Shown one piece after another: positions 8,138 through 15,308 of a DNA stretch of 58,349 nt. Each line of letters opens with the position of its first letter. The stretch's first letter is position 1. The stretch is from Athalassotoga sp049965695 (GTDB taxonomy: Bacteria > Thermotogota > Thermotogae > Mesoaciditogales > Mesoaciditogaceae). The notes under the pieces were generated by a model that was given only the letters and a program-made list of their open reading frames with translations, was not told where the DNA came from and did not search any database. The position numbers and the translations under genes were made by a program. The stretch lies in assembly GCF_049965695.1 (NCBI RefSeq), contig NZ_JBMFWB010000014.1, forward strand, positions 1 to 58,349. The letters run 5' to 3'.

Positions 8138-8932
8138 ATGGCAGGACCGCTTTTAAAAGAACAACTCATCAAACCAAAGTATGACTGGAAGAAATTGACA
8201 GATCAGATCGTCGAAAAACTCGAACTCAAATACGAGCCCGTCGGAGTTTATCTCATACCGGCCGAACATGCTGAAAGGTACGAAAAGTTCTTTGAAAATT
8301 TTCCAAAACCTAACGGACGTCTCACTTATTGTCAGGCAGTCGATACTGTAAGAGGAGCCGCGAATTATTCCAAACTTGCCGAAAGACCGGATGTGCTTGT
8401 CCTCAAAGCAAAAGACTTCTTATGCTCTGCCGGAGCGGCCAATTTGGGATTTTACGATCTGCCCGAGCCGATAAAAAACGGTGAAAGAGACTTTTTGCTC
8501 AGAAGATTTCCATCCATAGAGACCTCAAGGGTAACGCGCGAGATGATACCGCACTTTGAGGCCGGATCGACTGCGGATGTTGTCGTTTTTAAACTGTCCG
8601 TATCACCTGTCGATCCGCACGTTGTGCTTGTCTTTGGAAATCCGGCGCAAATGCTTTCGCTCGAAGGACCTTACGTCATGAAAACGGGAGGCAGATTGGA
8701 AGTTGATGTACTCGGAACGTGCGGAGTATGCGCTGAAATGACCGTCTCGCCACTTTTAAACAGAAAAATGAATCTTTCGACGCTCTGTGGAGGGGCAAGA
8801 TCGCACGCGTTCAAAGATCCGACCGAAATGGGAATCGGCATACCTGGCATTGAGTTCGCAGATCTTGTCGAGAACCTACTTGCCAGACAGAACATTCCAA
8901 AAAGACAGGATTTGCCAAAGGAACTTCGGTGA
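8138..8932 (+). CDS. DUF169 family protein (COG2043)
   Basis: A 264-residue soluble protein with the features of DUF169: the opening EPVGVYLIP, LTYCQAVDTVRGAA, FLCSAGAANLG, a CGVCAEM segment and a C-terminal TLCGGARSHA. Cysteines in these motifs suggest metal, Fe-S or haem binding, but no member has an assigned reaction that I know of. Family members are frequent in anaerobes and archaea. Start at 8138 is chosen because AGGAG lies 9 bases upstream; a longer frame from 8087 would overlap the ferredoxin gene in another frame. It sits between a ferredoxin and two small helical genes in the sulfur locus, so a redox step on a sulfur or C1 compound is a fair guess, no more. Confidence 0.82.
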   Translation: MAGPLLKEQLIKPKYDWKKLTDQIVEKLELKYEPVGVYLIPAEHAERYEKFFENFPKPNGRLTYCQAVDTVRGAANYSKLAERPDVLVLKAKDFLCSAGAANLGFYDLPEPIKNGERDFLLRRFPSIETSRVTREMIPHFEAGSTADVVVFKLSVSPVDPHVVLVFGNPAQMLSLEGPYVMKTGGRLEVDVLGTCGVCAEMTVSPLLNRKMNLSTLCGGARSHAFKDPTEMGIGIPGIEFADLVENLLARQNIPKRQDLPKELR

Positions 8933-9183
8933 AGCCGAAAGAAAACACAATCGAAAAAATAGACAGACTTTTTGAAAAGATATACGCCACCAATCTCGAT
9001 GAAGAAAGTATCCGAATTCTTAAAGATCTGCAGGATCATCTTCATTCGATGAATCTTCACAAAGCAAAGGTGGCGTATTTCTCTTTGATAAAATCTAAAT
9101 TGAATTACATCTTCGAAATGTTAAATTCATCAAAAATGGATGAATCAAAGAAAGAAATAAAAGAATTGAAGAAATTTTTGTGA
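8929..9183 (+). CDS. Small helical protein, unknown function
   Basis: An 84-residue, lysine- and glutamate-rich protein that looks entirely alpha-helical (for example ENTIEKIDRLFEKIY, and a C-terminal MDESKKEIKELKKFL). It has no cysteine, no membrane segment and no motif I recognise. The GTG start overlaps the DUF169 stop (GTGA), so translational coupling is likely, and the next gene begins 8 bases after its stop. The coding case rests on this tight packing, on the uninterrupted frame and on codon use like its neighbours. It could be an adaptor or a subunit of the DUF169 protein. Confidence 0.65.
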   Translation: MKPKENTIEKIDRLFEKIYATNLDEESIRILKDLQDHLHSMNLHKAKVAYFSLIKSKLNYIFEMLNSSKMDESKKEIKELKKFL

Positions 9184-9191
9184 GGCAGATC

Positions 9192-9536
9192 ATGTCTGAT
9201 TGCGAAGCAATTAATCAAATGAACGAGATGGAACTTAAGATATTGAAATATCACAAATTGATGGGAGCGGATTATTCCAAACTCATCTCTTACAGATTCG
9301 GGATAAAATTGTGCGAGGCAATGACAATTCACAAAAAGCTTTTCGATCTGGGATTTCTTGAAAAAGTCAGCGGCAGCGTAATAGATTATCACACAAACAT
9401 AAAGAGGCTGAAAACGATAAAGCACAGAAACCATACTTATTACGTTTTGAGCAGAAAGGGTGAACTTTGTCTCAGAGAGTACGAAAGAGAATTCGGAGAA
9501 ATACAACCGGATCTGAAGTATCCTTACAAAAGGTAA
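9192..9536 (+). CDS. DUF2250-like winged-helix protein
   Basis: A 114-residue protein resembling DUF2250. An N-terminal helix-turn-helix-like part (ELKILKYHKLMGADYSKLI then a recognition-helix region IHKKLFDLGFLEKVSG) is followed by the characteristic basic tail KHRNHTYYVLSRKGEL. This fold suggests a DNA-binding winged helix, and as the last gene of a tight operon it may regulate the sulfur locus. Start at ATG 9192 is preferred because GAGG lies 6 bases upstream; a GTG at 9180 overlaps the previous stop. Family assignment is from memory of the motif pattern, so moderate certainty. Confidence 0.65.
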   Translation: MSDCEAINQMNEMELKILKYHKLMGADYSKLISYRFGIKLCEAMTIHKKLFDLGFLEKVSGSVIDYHTNIKRLKTIKHRNHTYYVLSRKGELCLREYEREFGEIQPDLKYPYKR

Positions 9537-9691
9537 AAACTGCGATATGGAGGCAAAGTTTAGAAATTTGAAGAATTGCTTCAGTTATTGATCTTCAAAT
9601 ACTGTCTCAACACCACTATCGTTGACTCGAAAGCACTTTACGTCATCATTTTTAACTTAACCGGATACATTATTGAAAGGATGTGAAAAAT

Positions 9692-10012
9692 ATGGACAAA
9701 TGGGTCTTACAGGTCATAAATGTTGAGAATTGGGAACATGCACTTACGATGGTCGAAAACAGCATAGGCAAAAGGGATATAAAGATCGTGGCTTTAGGTC
9801 CCGCGGTGGTGCCTTTGTTTGCACAGGGAAGTTTAAGATCTGCAATAGAGGACCTGATTGGTAAAGGATTGAAACTTGAAATTTGCTCGGTAAGCACAAA
9901 AAAGGCAGGATTAGAAAACGCGCTGCCACCAAAAGGAGCCGTCTTAAAGCCAGGATTGGTAGCGATATCCGATGATGTAAAGGACGGATATCTGTACTTT
10001 GCCATAGGTTAG
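9692..10012 (+). CDS. DsrE/DsrF-like small protein, second copy
   Basis: A 106-residue DsrE/F-fold protein, related in length and layout to the one at 4003. It has a beta-strand start, the IKIVALGPAVVPLF segment typical of COG1416 proteins, and a lone cysteine (residue 65) in LEICSVSTKK, aligning with C66 of the first copy. ATG 9692 is chosen because GAAAGG lies 11 bases upstream; GTG 9683 would leave only 2 bases. It is separated from the DUF2250-like gene by 155 bases with no convincing promoter or terminator visible, so it may or may not share the operon. Having one DsrE-like protein at each end of the locus suggests a sulfur-relay pair. Confidence 0.78.
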   Translation: MDKWVLQVINVENWEHALTMVENSIGKRDIKIVALGPAVVPLFAQGSLRSAIEDLIGKGLKLEICSVSTKKAGLENALPPKGAVLKPGLVAISDDVKDGYLYFAIG

Positions 10013-10030
10013 AAAAATAAAAATAAGATC

Positions 10031-10092
10031 AGGGTATCATGCCCTGCGCTCACAGTAAATCAACATTCGACTTTTAAAGTGAGTTAAGTATA
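10031..10092 (-). repeat. Partial copy of the MITE-like hairpin repeat (copy B)
   Basis: Read on the minus strand it starts TATACTTAACTCAC, continues TTTAAAAGTCGAATG and TTTACTGTGAGCGC, and stops at the hairpin AGGGCATGATACCCT. This is the same half-element as copy A. It lies between the second DsrE-like gene and the K+ channel gene, so it may have displaced the latter's original upstream region. Confidence 0.8.
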
Positions 10093-10130
10093 TCATAGAG
10101 TAATGAATTGAAAATCGATGAGAGTGATCT

Positions 10131-11180
10131 ATGGAAGAAGACAGCAATTTAATTAGAAAAAGGATAATCGGCCTCATAATCGGTCTCGTATCGTTGGGAC
10201 TGGTTATTTTATTTGGAACATTCGGTTACATGTACATAGAAAAATGGGATTTTCTAACTTCTGTTTTTTGGTCTGTGATAACACTGTCAACAGTCGGGTA
10301 TGGAATGCCGAAAAACAATGTTATGACTTCGGCCGATTATGTGTTCATAGTTTTGCTTATCGTTGTGGGAATTTCCATCTTTTTGTACACTCTCGGAAAT
10401 ATCGCTTCATTTCTTTTTGACGGAGAACTCCGCAGATATTCAAGAATACGAAAGAAGATGAAAAAAATGGAAAATCTGAAGGATCATTGCATAATAGCAG
10501 GTGGAAGAAGAGGAATAGGCAAGTACGTCGCCATTCAACTTGCGATAAACAAATATCCTTTTGTCTTCGTCGCGAGAGACAAAGATTACGTTGACGATGC
10601 AAGATCAAGCCTTATAAAATACATGGATGAAAAAGATTTCTACTACATCGTCGGCGACATAACTACCGATGAATCGATATTGATGAAAGCCGGAATAAAG
10701 AACGCAAAATCTATTGTCATAGCCCTAACGGATGATTCTCTGAATGTTCATGTCTCGCTCATAGCAAGGAGCATGAATAAATCGATAAACATAGTAAGCG
10801 AAGCACTCGAAGAACCCGTCATAAAAAGGCTTAATTATGCCGGTGCGAACAGCGTCATTTCTCCAGTCGAAATAGCCGCATCGAGAATGTCATCGTTGGT
10901 GCTCGATCCGTCGCTTAGATCCTTTACGGAAATAGTTCATAAAAACGAAAATGTGGAGTTGAAAAGCGCGGAAATTCCGGTGAGTTCAAACAGCAAGATG
11001 ATAGGTAAAACAATTCAGGAAATCAAAATCTCCGAAAAAACAGGCCTCATTTTGATAGCCATAAGAAAAGGGGATGAAGTTATTTTCAATCCGCCTGTTC
11101 TAACCGAAATCGAATCTGGAATGACACTTATCGTCATGGGAAATGACGATTCGCAATTCGCGAATCTGAGAAAGGCTTAG
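10131..11180 (+). CDS. Voltage-independent K+ channel with RCK (TrkA-N/TrkA-C) domains
   Basis: A 349-residue channel subunit of the Kch/MthK type. Two membrane helices (about 12-33 and 72-95) flank a pore loop with the selectivity filter TVGYG at residues 54-58. A cytoplasmic RCK domain follows: the nucleotide-binding strand CIIAGGRRGIG is a variant of GxGxxG, and the acidic end of strand 2 follows as FVFVARDKD. Then comes a TrkA-C domain (about 270-345). Such channels pass K+ under control of ligands bound to RCK; TrkA-C domains of several families bind c-di-AMP, and disA is in this window, but direct control here is speculation. The stop overlaps the convergent LysR stop by 4 bases (TTAG). 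Confidence 0.92.
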   Translation: MEEDSNLIRKRIIGLIIGLVSLGLVILFGTFGYMYIEKWDFLTSVFWSVITLSTVGYGMPKNNVMTSADYVFIVLLIVVGISIFLYTLGNIASFLFDGELRRYSRIRKKMKKMENLKDHCIIAGGRRGIGKYVAIQLAINKYPFVFVARDKDYVDDARSSLIKYMDEKDFYYIVGDITTDESILMKAGIKNAKSIVIALTDDSLNVHVSLIARSMNKSINIVSEALEEPVIKRLNYAGANSVISPVEIAASRMSSLVLDPSLRSFTEIVHKNENVELKSAEIPVSSNSKMIGKTIQEIKISEKTGLILIAIRKGDEVIFNPPVLTEIESGMTLIVMGNDDSQFANLRKA

Positions 11181-12100
11181 CCATTTAGATCGTTAAGATG
11201 ACTTTTAGCCCATTCTTTGAGAAATTCTATTATCTCGTTTTCTTGCTCTGAGAAAAATTTTCCTTTTTTTCTGGATATGTAAAACTCTCTTTTAAAATTC
11301 AAGTTTTTGATCTTCAACGATACGATCGTTTTTGCTTTTTCTTCATTTCGTGTTGCAAATTCGCTTAAAATCGAAACACCGAGATCGTTCGCGACAGCCC
11401 TTTTTATTGCCTCGTTGCTTGAAAAAGAAAGATGTATTTTAGGCGTAAAATCGTATTTTGCGAATTCTTCCTCGATCATCTTTCTTGTTCCGGACCCTAT
11501 TTCTCTGAAAATAAATGGAACATCCTTCAATTCTTCAAGTGAAATCTCTCTTTTTGATGCCAATTCGTTTTTTGAAGAGCATATGAGTTTCATCTCATCC
11601 ACACAGAAAGTTTCCGTGAAAAGAGAACTGTGACAAAATGGCGTTTCTATCAAACCGAAAGCAACTCTTTCGTCCAAAATTTTTTCTATCGTTTCAGAGG
11701 TGTTTTGAATTTCAACGCAGAAATTCGAATGTGCCTTTTCTTTAAAAAAGTCAGAAATGACTTCAGGCATCATGTATTCGCCTATTATCTTGCTTGCTCC
11801 TATCTTGAGTTGAAGTTCGTTGGAATCACCCATGACAAACAATGTTTCCATCGTCTCGTCGAATGTATTGATAAGAGGAATAAGGGCTTGATAAACTTTG
11901 AATCCTTTTTCCGTGAGAATGAGTCCTTCACTTTTTGAACGATCGAAGAGTTTGAAATTCAATTTTTCTTCTATATTTTTAATGTGCTGAGAAATACTGG
12001 GCTGGCTTATGAAAAGATTTTTGGATGCGCCAGTTATGCTTCCGGCGTTGACAACTTCCAGAAAAACCTTTATTTCATCAATAGTTAACGATTCATTCAA
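11177..12100 (-). CDS. LysR family transcriptional regulator
   Basis: A 307-residue LysR-type regulator. The N-terminal winged helix is clear (IDEIKVFLEVVNAGSITGASKNLFISQPSISQHIKNIE), followed by a substrate-binding domain (KIGASKIIGEYMMPEVI, then AVANDLGVSIL). It is close in style to CysB/CbbR/YeiE-type regulators. The start is TTG 12098-12100 behind GGAAGGTG; a longer frame to 12244 would be encoded by the repeat at 12132-12283 and is rejected. It lies downstream of hydE on the same strand and is convergent with the K+ channel, overlapping stop codons. Its target is not evident; the hydrogenase cluster and the sulfur locus are the obvious candidates. Confidence 0.9.
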   Translation of the reverse strand: MNESLTIDEIKVFLEVVNAGSITGASKNLFISQPSISQHIKNIEEKLNFKLFDRSKSEGLILTEKGFKVYQALIPLINTFDETMETLFVMGDSNELQLKIGASKIIGEYMMPEVISDFFKEKAHSNFCVEIQNTSETIEKILDERVAFGLIETPFCHSSLFTETFCVDEMKLICSSKNELASKREISLEELKDVPFIFREIGSGTRKMIEEEFAKYDFTPKIHLSFSSNEAIKRAVANDLGVSILSEFATRNEEKAKTIVSLKIKNLNFKREFYISRKKGKFFSEQENEIIEFLKEWAKSHLNDLNG

Positions 12101-12131
12101 GGCTGCACCTTCCTTTTTGAATTTGAACTGA

Positions 12132-12283
12132 TATACCAAGTCAGTTTCAAATTCCGAATCACCGCTCCGGCAGATGCCTCGCTCGATGTCTGGTCCTCGC
12201 GCTGCTGCGGAGGCCATCTCGGAGGCATCCTGCCCTTCGCTCACAGTAAATGACTATTCGACTTTTAAAATGAGTTTGGTATA
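12132..12283 (-). mobile_element. Full copy of MITE-like long-hairpin element (copy C, 152 bp)
   Basis: Both ends read inward as TATACCAA..TCA..TTT..AAA..CGAAT, so the element has imperfect terminal inverted repeats of about 28 bases. Its centre is itself an inverted repeat (CGATGtCTGGTCCTCGC and GCGGAGGcCATCtCG), so the whole element can fold into one long hairpin. The centre is clearly more GC-rich than its surroundings. TA at both tips is compatible with TA target duplication as in IS630/mariner-like elements. It separates hydE from lysR and encodes no protein. Confidence 0.82.
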
Positions 12284-12310
12284 TGTACTTGATCACATGC
12301 ATTATAACAA

Positions 12311-13405
12311 TTATCTTTGATTTAGTACAGCCTTTTCTATCAAAGAGGTTAGCCTTCTGTTCATCTTTGAAAGATCGTTGATCGTCTCGTAAAATTCAAC
12401 CTTTCTTTTGTTATCGTATATTCTGTAATTCTTTCTGTAAATGTCCGGCGTGAAGTTAACCATTATGACATTGCATCCTGCTTCAAAACCTTTATATTGA
12501 AGGTTTTTGTCGATGGTACCCAAAGCCGTCGTTGTCGGCAATTGCACAAGAGGTATACTTATGCGTGTACAAGCGTAAGCGTTTAAAGTTAAATCAGCGC
12601 TTCCGATTGGATAATGCTCGAGAGGCGTGCCTTTTGTCGGAATGAATGGTCCAATGCCTGCCATCCTAACTCCTATTTCTCTCATGAAAAGAATATCATC
12701 CGCGATATCGGATAAAGTCTGATCTGGCAATCCTATTATGTTACCGCCACCCGCTATGTATTTCAAATCGACAAGCGCTTTTAAAAGCGATATACGAGTA
12801 TCGTAATCAAAACCATGGACTTTTTCAAAAATTTCTCTGTTGACGGTTTCCTGTTTTAGAAGATACTTCGATGCACCGGATGCCTTGAAAATACGTAATT
12901 CTTCGACAGTTCTTTCTCCTATCGACAAAGAAACAGGCCTTTGGGTGGTTTCTCTTATGCTTTTTATGATGTCGACGATCATTTCGGTTGTGTAGAATGG
13001 ATCTTCGCCCGATTGCAGAATTATCGTATCAACTCCGCAATTTGACATTTCTATGGCAATATCCAATATCTCATCTTTTGTCATTCTGTATCTTTCTATT
13101 TTCGATGAAGATCTTATTCCACAATAAAGGCAATTGCGTTTGCAATAATTTGAAAATTCTATTATGCCTTTTACGAAGATCGTATCACCGACGTTATCAT
13201 GTCTGACACAGGATGCAAGATCGAACAAAGATTTTCTTTCTTGAGAATCTTTCAGACCAAGCAAATAGACAAGTTCTGCTTTTGAAGGAGGCTTATCTTC
13301 AAGTACTTTTGACGCAACCAATTTTATGTTATCTGAAAGATCCGATTTTTTTATTTCTTCAACCTTTTTGAATGTCTCTGAACTTTGAGAGTATCTCTCC
13401 GACAT
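12311..13405 (-). CDS. hydE: [FeFe] hydrogenase maturase HydE (radical SAM)
   Basis: HydE is a radical SAM enzyme that helps build the diiron subcluster of [FeFe] hydrogenase. The 364-residue protein has the CxxxCxxC cluster motif at C88-C92-C95 (CKRNCLYC). The HydE-typical segments GIIEFSNYC, LQSGEDPF, LKQETVNREIFEKVHG and GIGPFIPTKGTPLEHYP are all present. The auxiliary-cluster cysteines found in some HydEs are not obvious. Ribosome site CAGGAG lies about 11 bases upstream of ATG 13405. This start makes the gene overlap the preceding small gene by 47 bases, so a later start cannot be excluded. hydG lies upstream on the same strand; hydF is not in the window. Confidence 0.93.
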   Translation of the reverse strand: MSERYSQSSETFKKVEEIKKSDLSDNIKLVASKVLEDKPPSKAELVYLLGLKDSQERKSLFDLASCVRHDNVGDTIFVKGIIEFSNYCKRNCLYCGIRSSSKIERYRMTKDEILDIAIEMSNCGVDTIILQSGEDPFYTTEMIVDIIKSIRETTQRPVSLSIGERTVEELRIFKASGASKYLLKQETVNREIFEKVHGFDYDTRISLLKALVDLKYIAGGGNIIGLPDQTLSDIADDILFMREIGVRMAGIGPFIPTKGTPLEHYPIGSADLTLNAYACTRISIPLVQLPTTTALGTIDKNLQYKGFEAGCNVIMVNFTPDIYRKNYRIYDNKRKVEFYETINDLSKMNRRLTSLIEKAVLNQR

Positions 13406-13616
13406 CTTTCAAAATCTCCTGAGCATTGTAATTTTCTCCTTCCACAAAAACACCGTAATTATCAACTTTACCTATCAAAGAAGCGGGGAGAAACTTCTCA
13501 TTTCCCCCGCCAATCACGTAAGACCATCTTCTGCCAAGTTTTTCGGCTACCCATAATTTTACATCGTAGGTATTCGCCACTTTTTCAAATTCAGAAGTAA
13601 AGATCTCTTTCTCCAT
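13359..13616 (-). CDS. Small protein embedded between hydG and hydE, unknown function
   Basis: An 85-residue protein with a mixed alpha/beta look (YDVKLWVAEKLGRRWSYVIGGG, then KVDNYGVFVEG). It starts at ATG 13614-13616 behind AAAGGA and has no cysteine and no membrane segment. It overlaps the hydG 3' end by 26 bases and the hydE 5' end by 47 bases, all in one direction, which argues that it is translated and belongs to the hydrogenase-maturation unit. I do not recognise a family. It is not the TM1266-like regulator known from some hydrogenase clusters as far as I can judge from motifs. It could be a maturation chaperone or a fold-stabilising partner of HydE or HydG. Confidence 0.6.
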   Translation of the reverse strand: MEKEIFTSEFEKVANTYDVKLWVAEKLGRRWSYVIGGGNEKFLPASLIGKVDNYGVFVEGENYNAQEILKDVGEILSKFRDIQKG

Positions 13617-15108
13617 TTTTGATCCTTTCATGATAATTTTCAAGTGTCGATACGGTTTTTTCGGAATAAATCTTTGGCATCCTTGATTTTACCTCTGCCA
13701 TCTCCTTTTTTATCAATTCTTCACCAATTTTTTTGGTTTCATCGGAGGCAAAGTCATCAAGCCATTCTCTGAACGTCAAAATCGCGTTCAACTTGCAAAA
13801 TTGACCTTCTTTTTCCGTTTTCAAAAGCGTCATTATGTTTGTACCAGTTCTGCCACACCGATAACCAGCCGTGCAAAAAGATGTTATATATCCCATCTGT
13901 GCAAGTTCTCTGACGACGTCATCGAGATCTCTCGGATCTCCTATCATGAATTGTTGCTTACCGAGGTCTTGATCTTTTCTCTCACTCATTTTTTCGGCAC
14001 CATATATCTCTGAATATGCGCCTATTCCTATTTTTGTCGATGCATCCGTTTGAGTTATGCCTATTGGCAAAACTTCACGCCTTACCCGTGCTGGCTCGCG
14101 CGCTGTAAGTATCATGCCCGTGTAAGGAATCGAAAGTCTCAAAACCGCAACCAATTTTTTGAAATCTTCATCTGAAACTTTGTATTTGAGCGTATCAAAT
14201 GCGACGTTTTGGGCTTCTTCAAGCCTTGGGAACGAAACTGTATGCGGGCCTATACCGAATTGCTTTTCAAGTTCAATGGCATGGTATAAAAGTCCCATTA
14301 CCTCAAATCTCCAGTCGTAAAGGCCAAAAAGCGCTCCTATTGCCACATCATCTATGCCCGCTTCCAGTGCCCTGTGCATCGAATACAGTCTCCACTGGTA
14401 ATTTGCTTTCAAAGTGCCTTTCGGGTGAACTTCGGAATATGTTTTGTGATGGTATGTTTCCTGAAATACCTGATATGTGCCGACACCGACATCTTTTAAA
14501 ATCCTCAAATCTTCAACGGACATAGGGGCGGCGTTAACGTTGACGCGCCTTATCTCACCGAGTCCCTTTCTTGCTTTTACCTTCACATCGTATATCGTTC
14601 TTATGGTGTCCGCCATGTAGTTGACATCTGAAACGGGATGCTCTCCGTAGACGACTATCAAACGTTTATGTCCTATCTTTCCGGCGAGTACTTCGGTTTC
14701 ACGTCTTACATCGTCGAGTGTTAGTTTGAGCCTCTTTTCATCTTTGTTGTCACTTCTGAAGCCGCAATAAAGGCAGTTGTTAACGCAAAAATTGCTGCAG
14801 TAAAGCGGGGCGAATGTCACTATCCTGTTGTCGTAAACCTTTCTTTTTATTTTACCTGCAGCATCGAAAATTTCATCCCATAAATGAGGATCTTTTACGT
14901 TTAAAAGCGCCGCCGTTTCATCCGGAGAAAGCAGTTCGAGATTGAATGACTTTTGTATTATGGATCTTATTCTGGCAGGTTCAGGCGATTTGTTTTTTTC
15001 AATTTTTTCCCATATCTTATCGTCATCTATGAAATCTTTGCCTCCTGTCATGTAATGATCGTATTCCGCCTCTTTGATGACATTTTGAACCCATGTTGTT
15101 TCTTTCAT
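13591..15108 (-). CDS. hydG: [FeFe] hydrogenase maturase HydG (tyrosine lyase, radical SAM)
   Basis: HydG cleaves tyrosine to p-cresol and dehydroglycine and produces the CO and CN- ligands of the H-cluster as an Fe(CO)2(CN)-cysteine synthon. The 505-residue length is a little above the family norm. The radical SAM motif is C108-x3-C112-x2-C115 (CVNNCLYC). The C-terminal auxiliary-cluster region is intact (CTAGYRCGRTG followed by FCKLNA). HydG/ThiH-like landmarks include IVVYGEHP, VNVNAAPMSVEDL and YQVFQETYHHKTY. The gene starts at ATG 15108 with AGAGGTGA upstream. A perfect hairpin terminator at 15151-15180 separates it from the hydrogenase gene, so it probably has its own promoter within about 40 bases. 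Confidence 0.95.
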   Translation of the reverse strand: MKETTWVQNVIKEAEYDHYMTGGKDFIDDDKIWEKIEKNKSPEPARIRSIIQKSFNLELLSPDETAALLNVKDPHLWDEIFDAAGKIKRKVYDNRIVTFAPLYCSNFCVNNCLYCGFRSDNKDEKRLKLTLDDVRRETEVLAGKIGHKRLIVVYGEHPVSDVNYMADTIRTIYDVKVKARKGLGEIRRVNVNAAPMSVEDLRILKDVGVGTYQVFQETYHHKTYSEVHPKGTLKANYQWRLYSMHRALEAGIDDVAIGALFGLYDWRFEVMGLLYHAIELEKQFGIGPHTVSFPRLEEAQNVAFDTLKYKVSDEDFKKLVAVLRLSIPYTGMILTAREPARVRREVLPIGITQTDASTKIGIGAYSEIYGAEKMSERKDQDLGKQQFMIGDPRDLDDVVRELAQMGYITSFCTAGYRCGRTGTNIMTLLKTEKEGQFCKLNAILTFREWLDDFASDETKKIGEELIKKEMAEVKSRMPKIYSEKTVSTLENYHERIKNGERDLYF

Positions 15109-15150
15109 TTAAATCACCTCTTGTTATAATTTTCACAATAAAGATAAAAA

Positions 15151-15180
15151 GCCAGAAAATCTCTTTAGAGATTTTCTGGC
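15151..15180 (-). terminator. Intrinsic terminator with perfect 13-bp stem
   Basis: GCCAGAAAATCTC pairs perfectly with GAGATTTTCTGGC around a 4-base loop. On the minus strand it is followed by TTTTTATC, on the plus strand by TTTAATTTCATTTTTTT. It should end transcription of the hydrogenase gene and of the short ORF at 15165-15236, whose stop codon lies in the hairpin loop. Confidence 0.88.
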
Positions 15181-15236
15181 TTTAATTTCATTTTTTTGAC
15201 TATCCTGAAATTTGAAACGTTAAATTGATTTCTCAT
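15165..15236 (-). CDS. 23-residue ORF downstream of the [FeFe] hydrogenase
   Basis: On the minus strand a near-perfect ribosome site (AAGGAGG, 5 bases before the ATG) precedes a short frame reading MRNQFNVSNFRIVKKM then KLKPENL. The TAA stop sits exactly in the loop of the terminator hairpin. The peptide is basic and has no cysteine and no membrane segment. It is too short to recognise. The combination of a strong ribosome site and a stop placed inside a terminator, at the 3' end of a hydrogenase transcript, makes real translation likely. It could be a small accessory peptide, or it could regulate termination by ribosome occupancy. Confidence 0.45.
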   Translation of the reverse strand: MRNQFNVSNFRIVKKMKLKPENL

Positions 15237-15308
15237 CTTTAACCTCCTTGATGTCAGGCGTACCCTTCATCTCAGAATTTTTAAGTCTTACAGATTACTC
15301 GCCTTTAT

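Noticed and set aside
12101..12244. N-terminal extension of the LysR regulator (48 extra residues)
   Set aside because: The extension is encoded by MITE copy C and has no ribosome site, while TTG 12100 has GGAAGGTG and places the HTH at the normal distance from the start.
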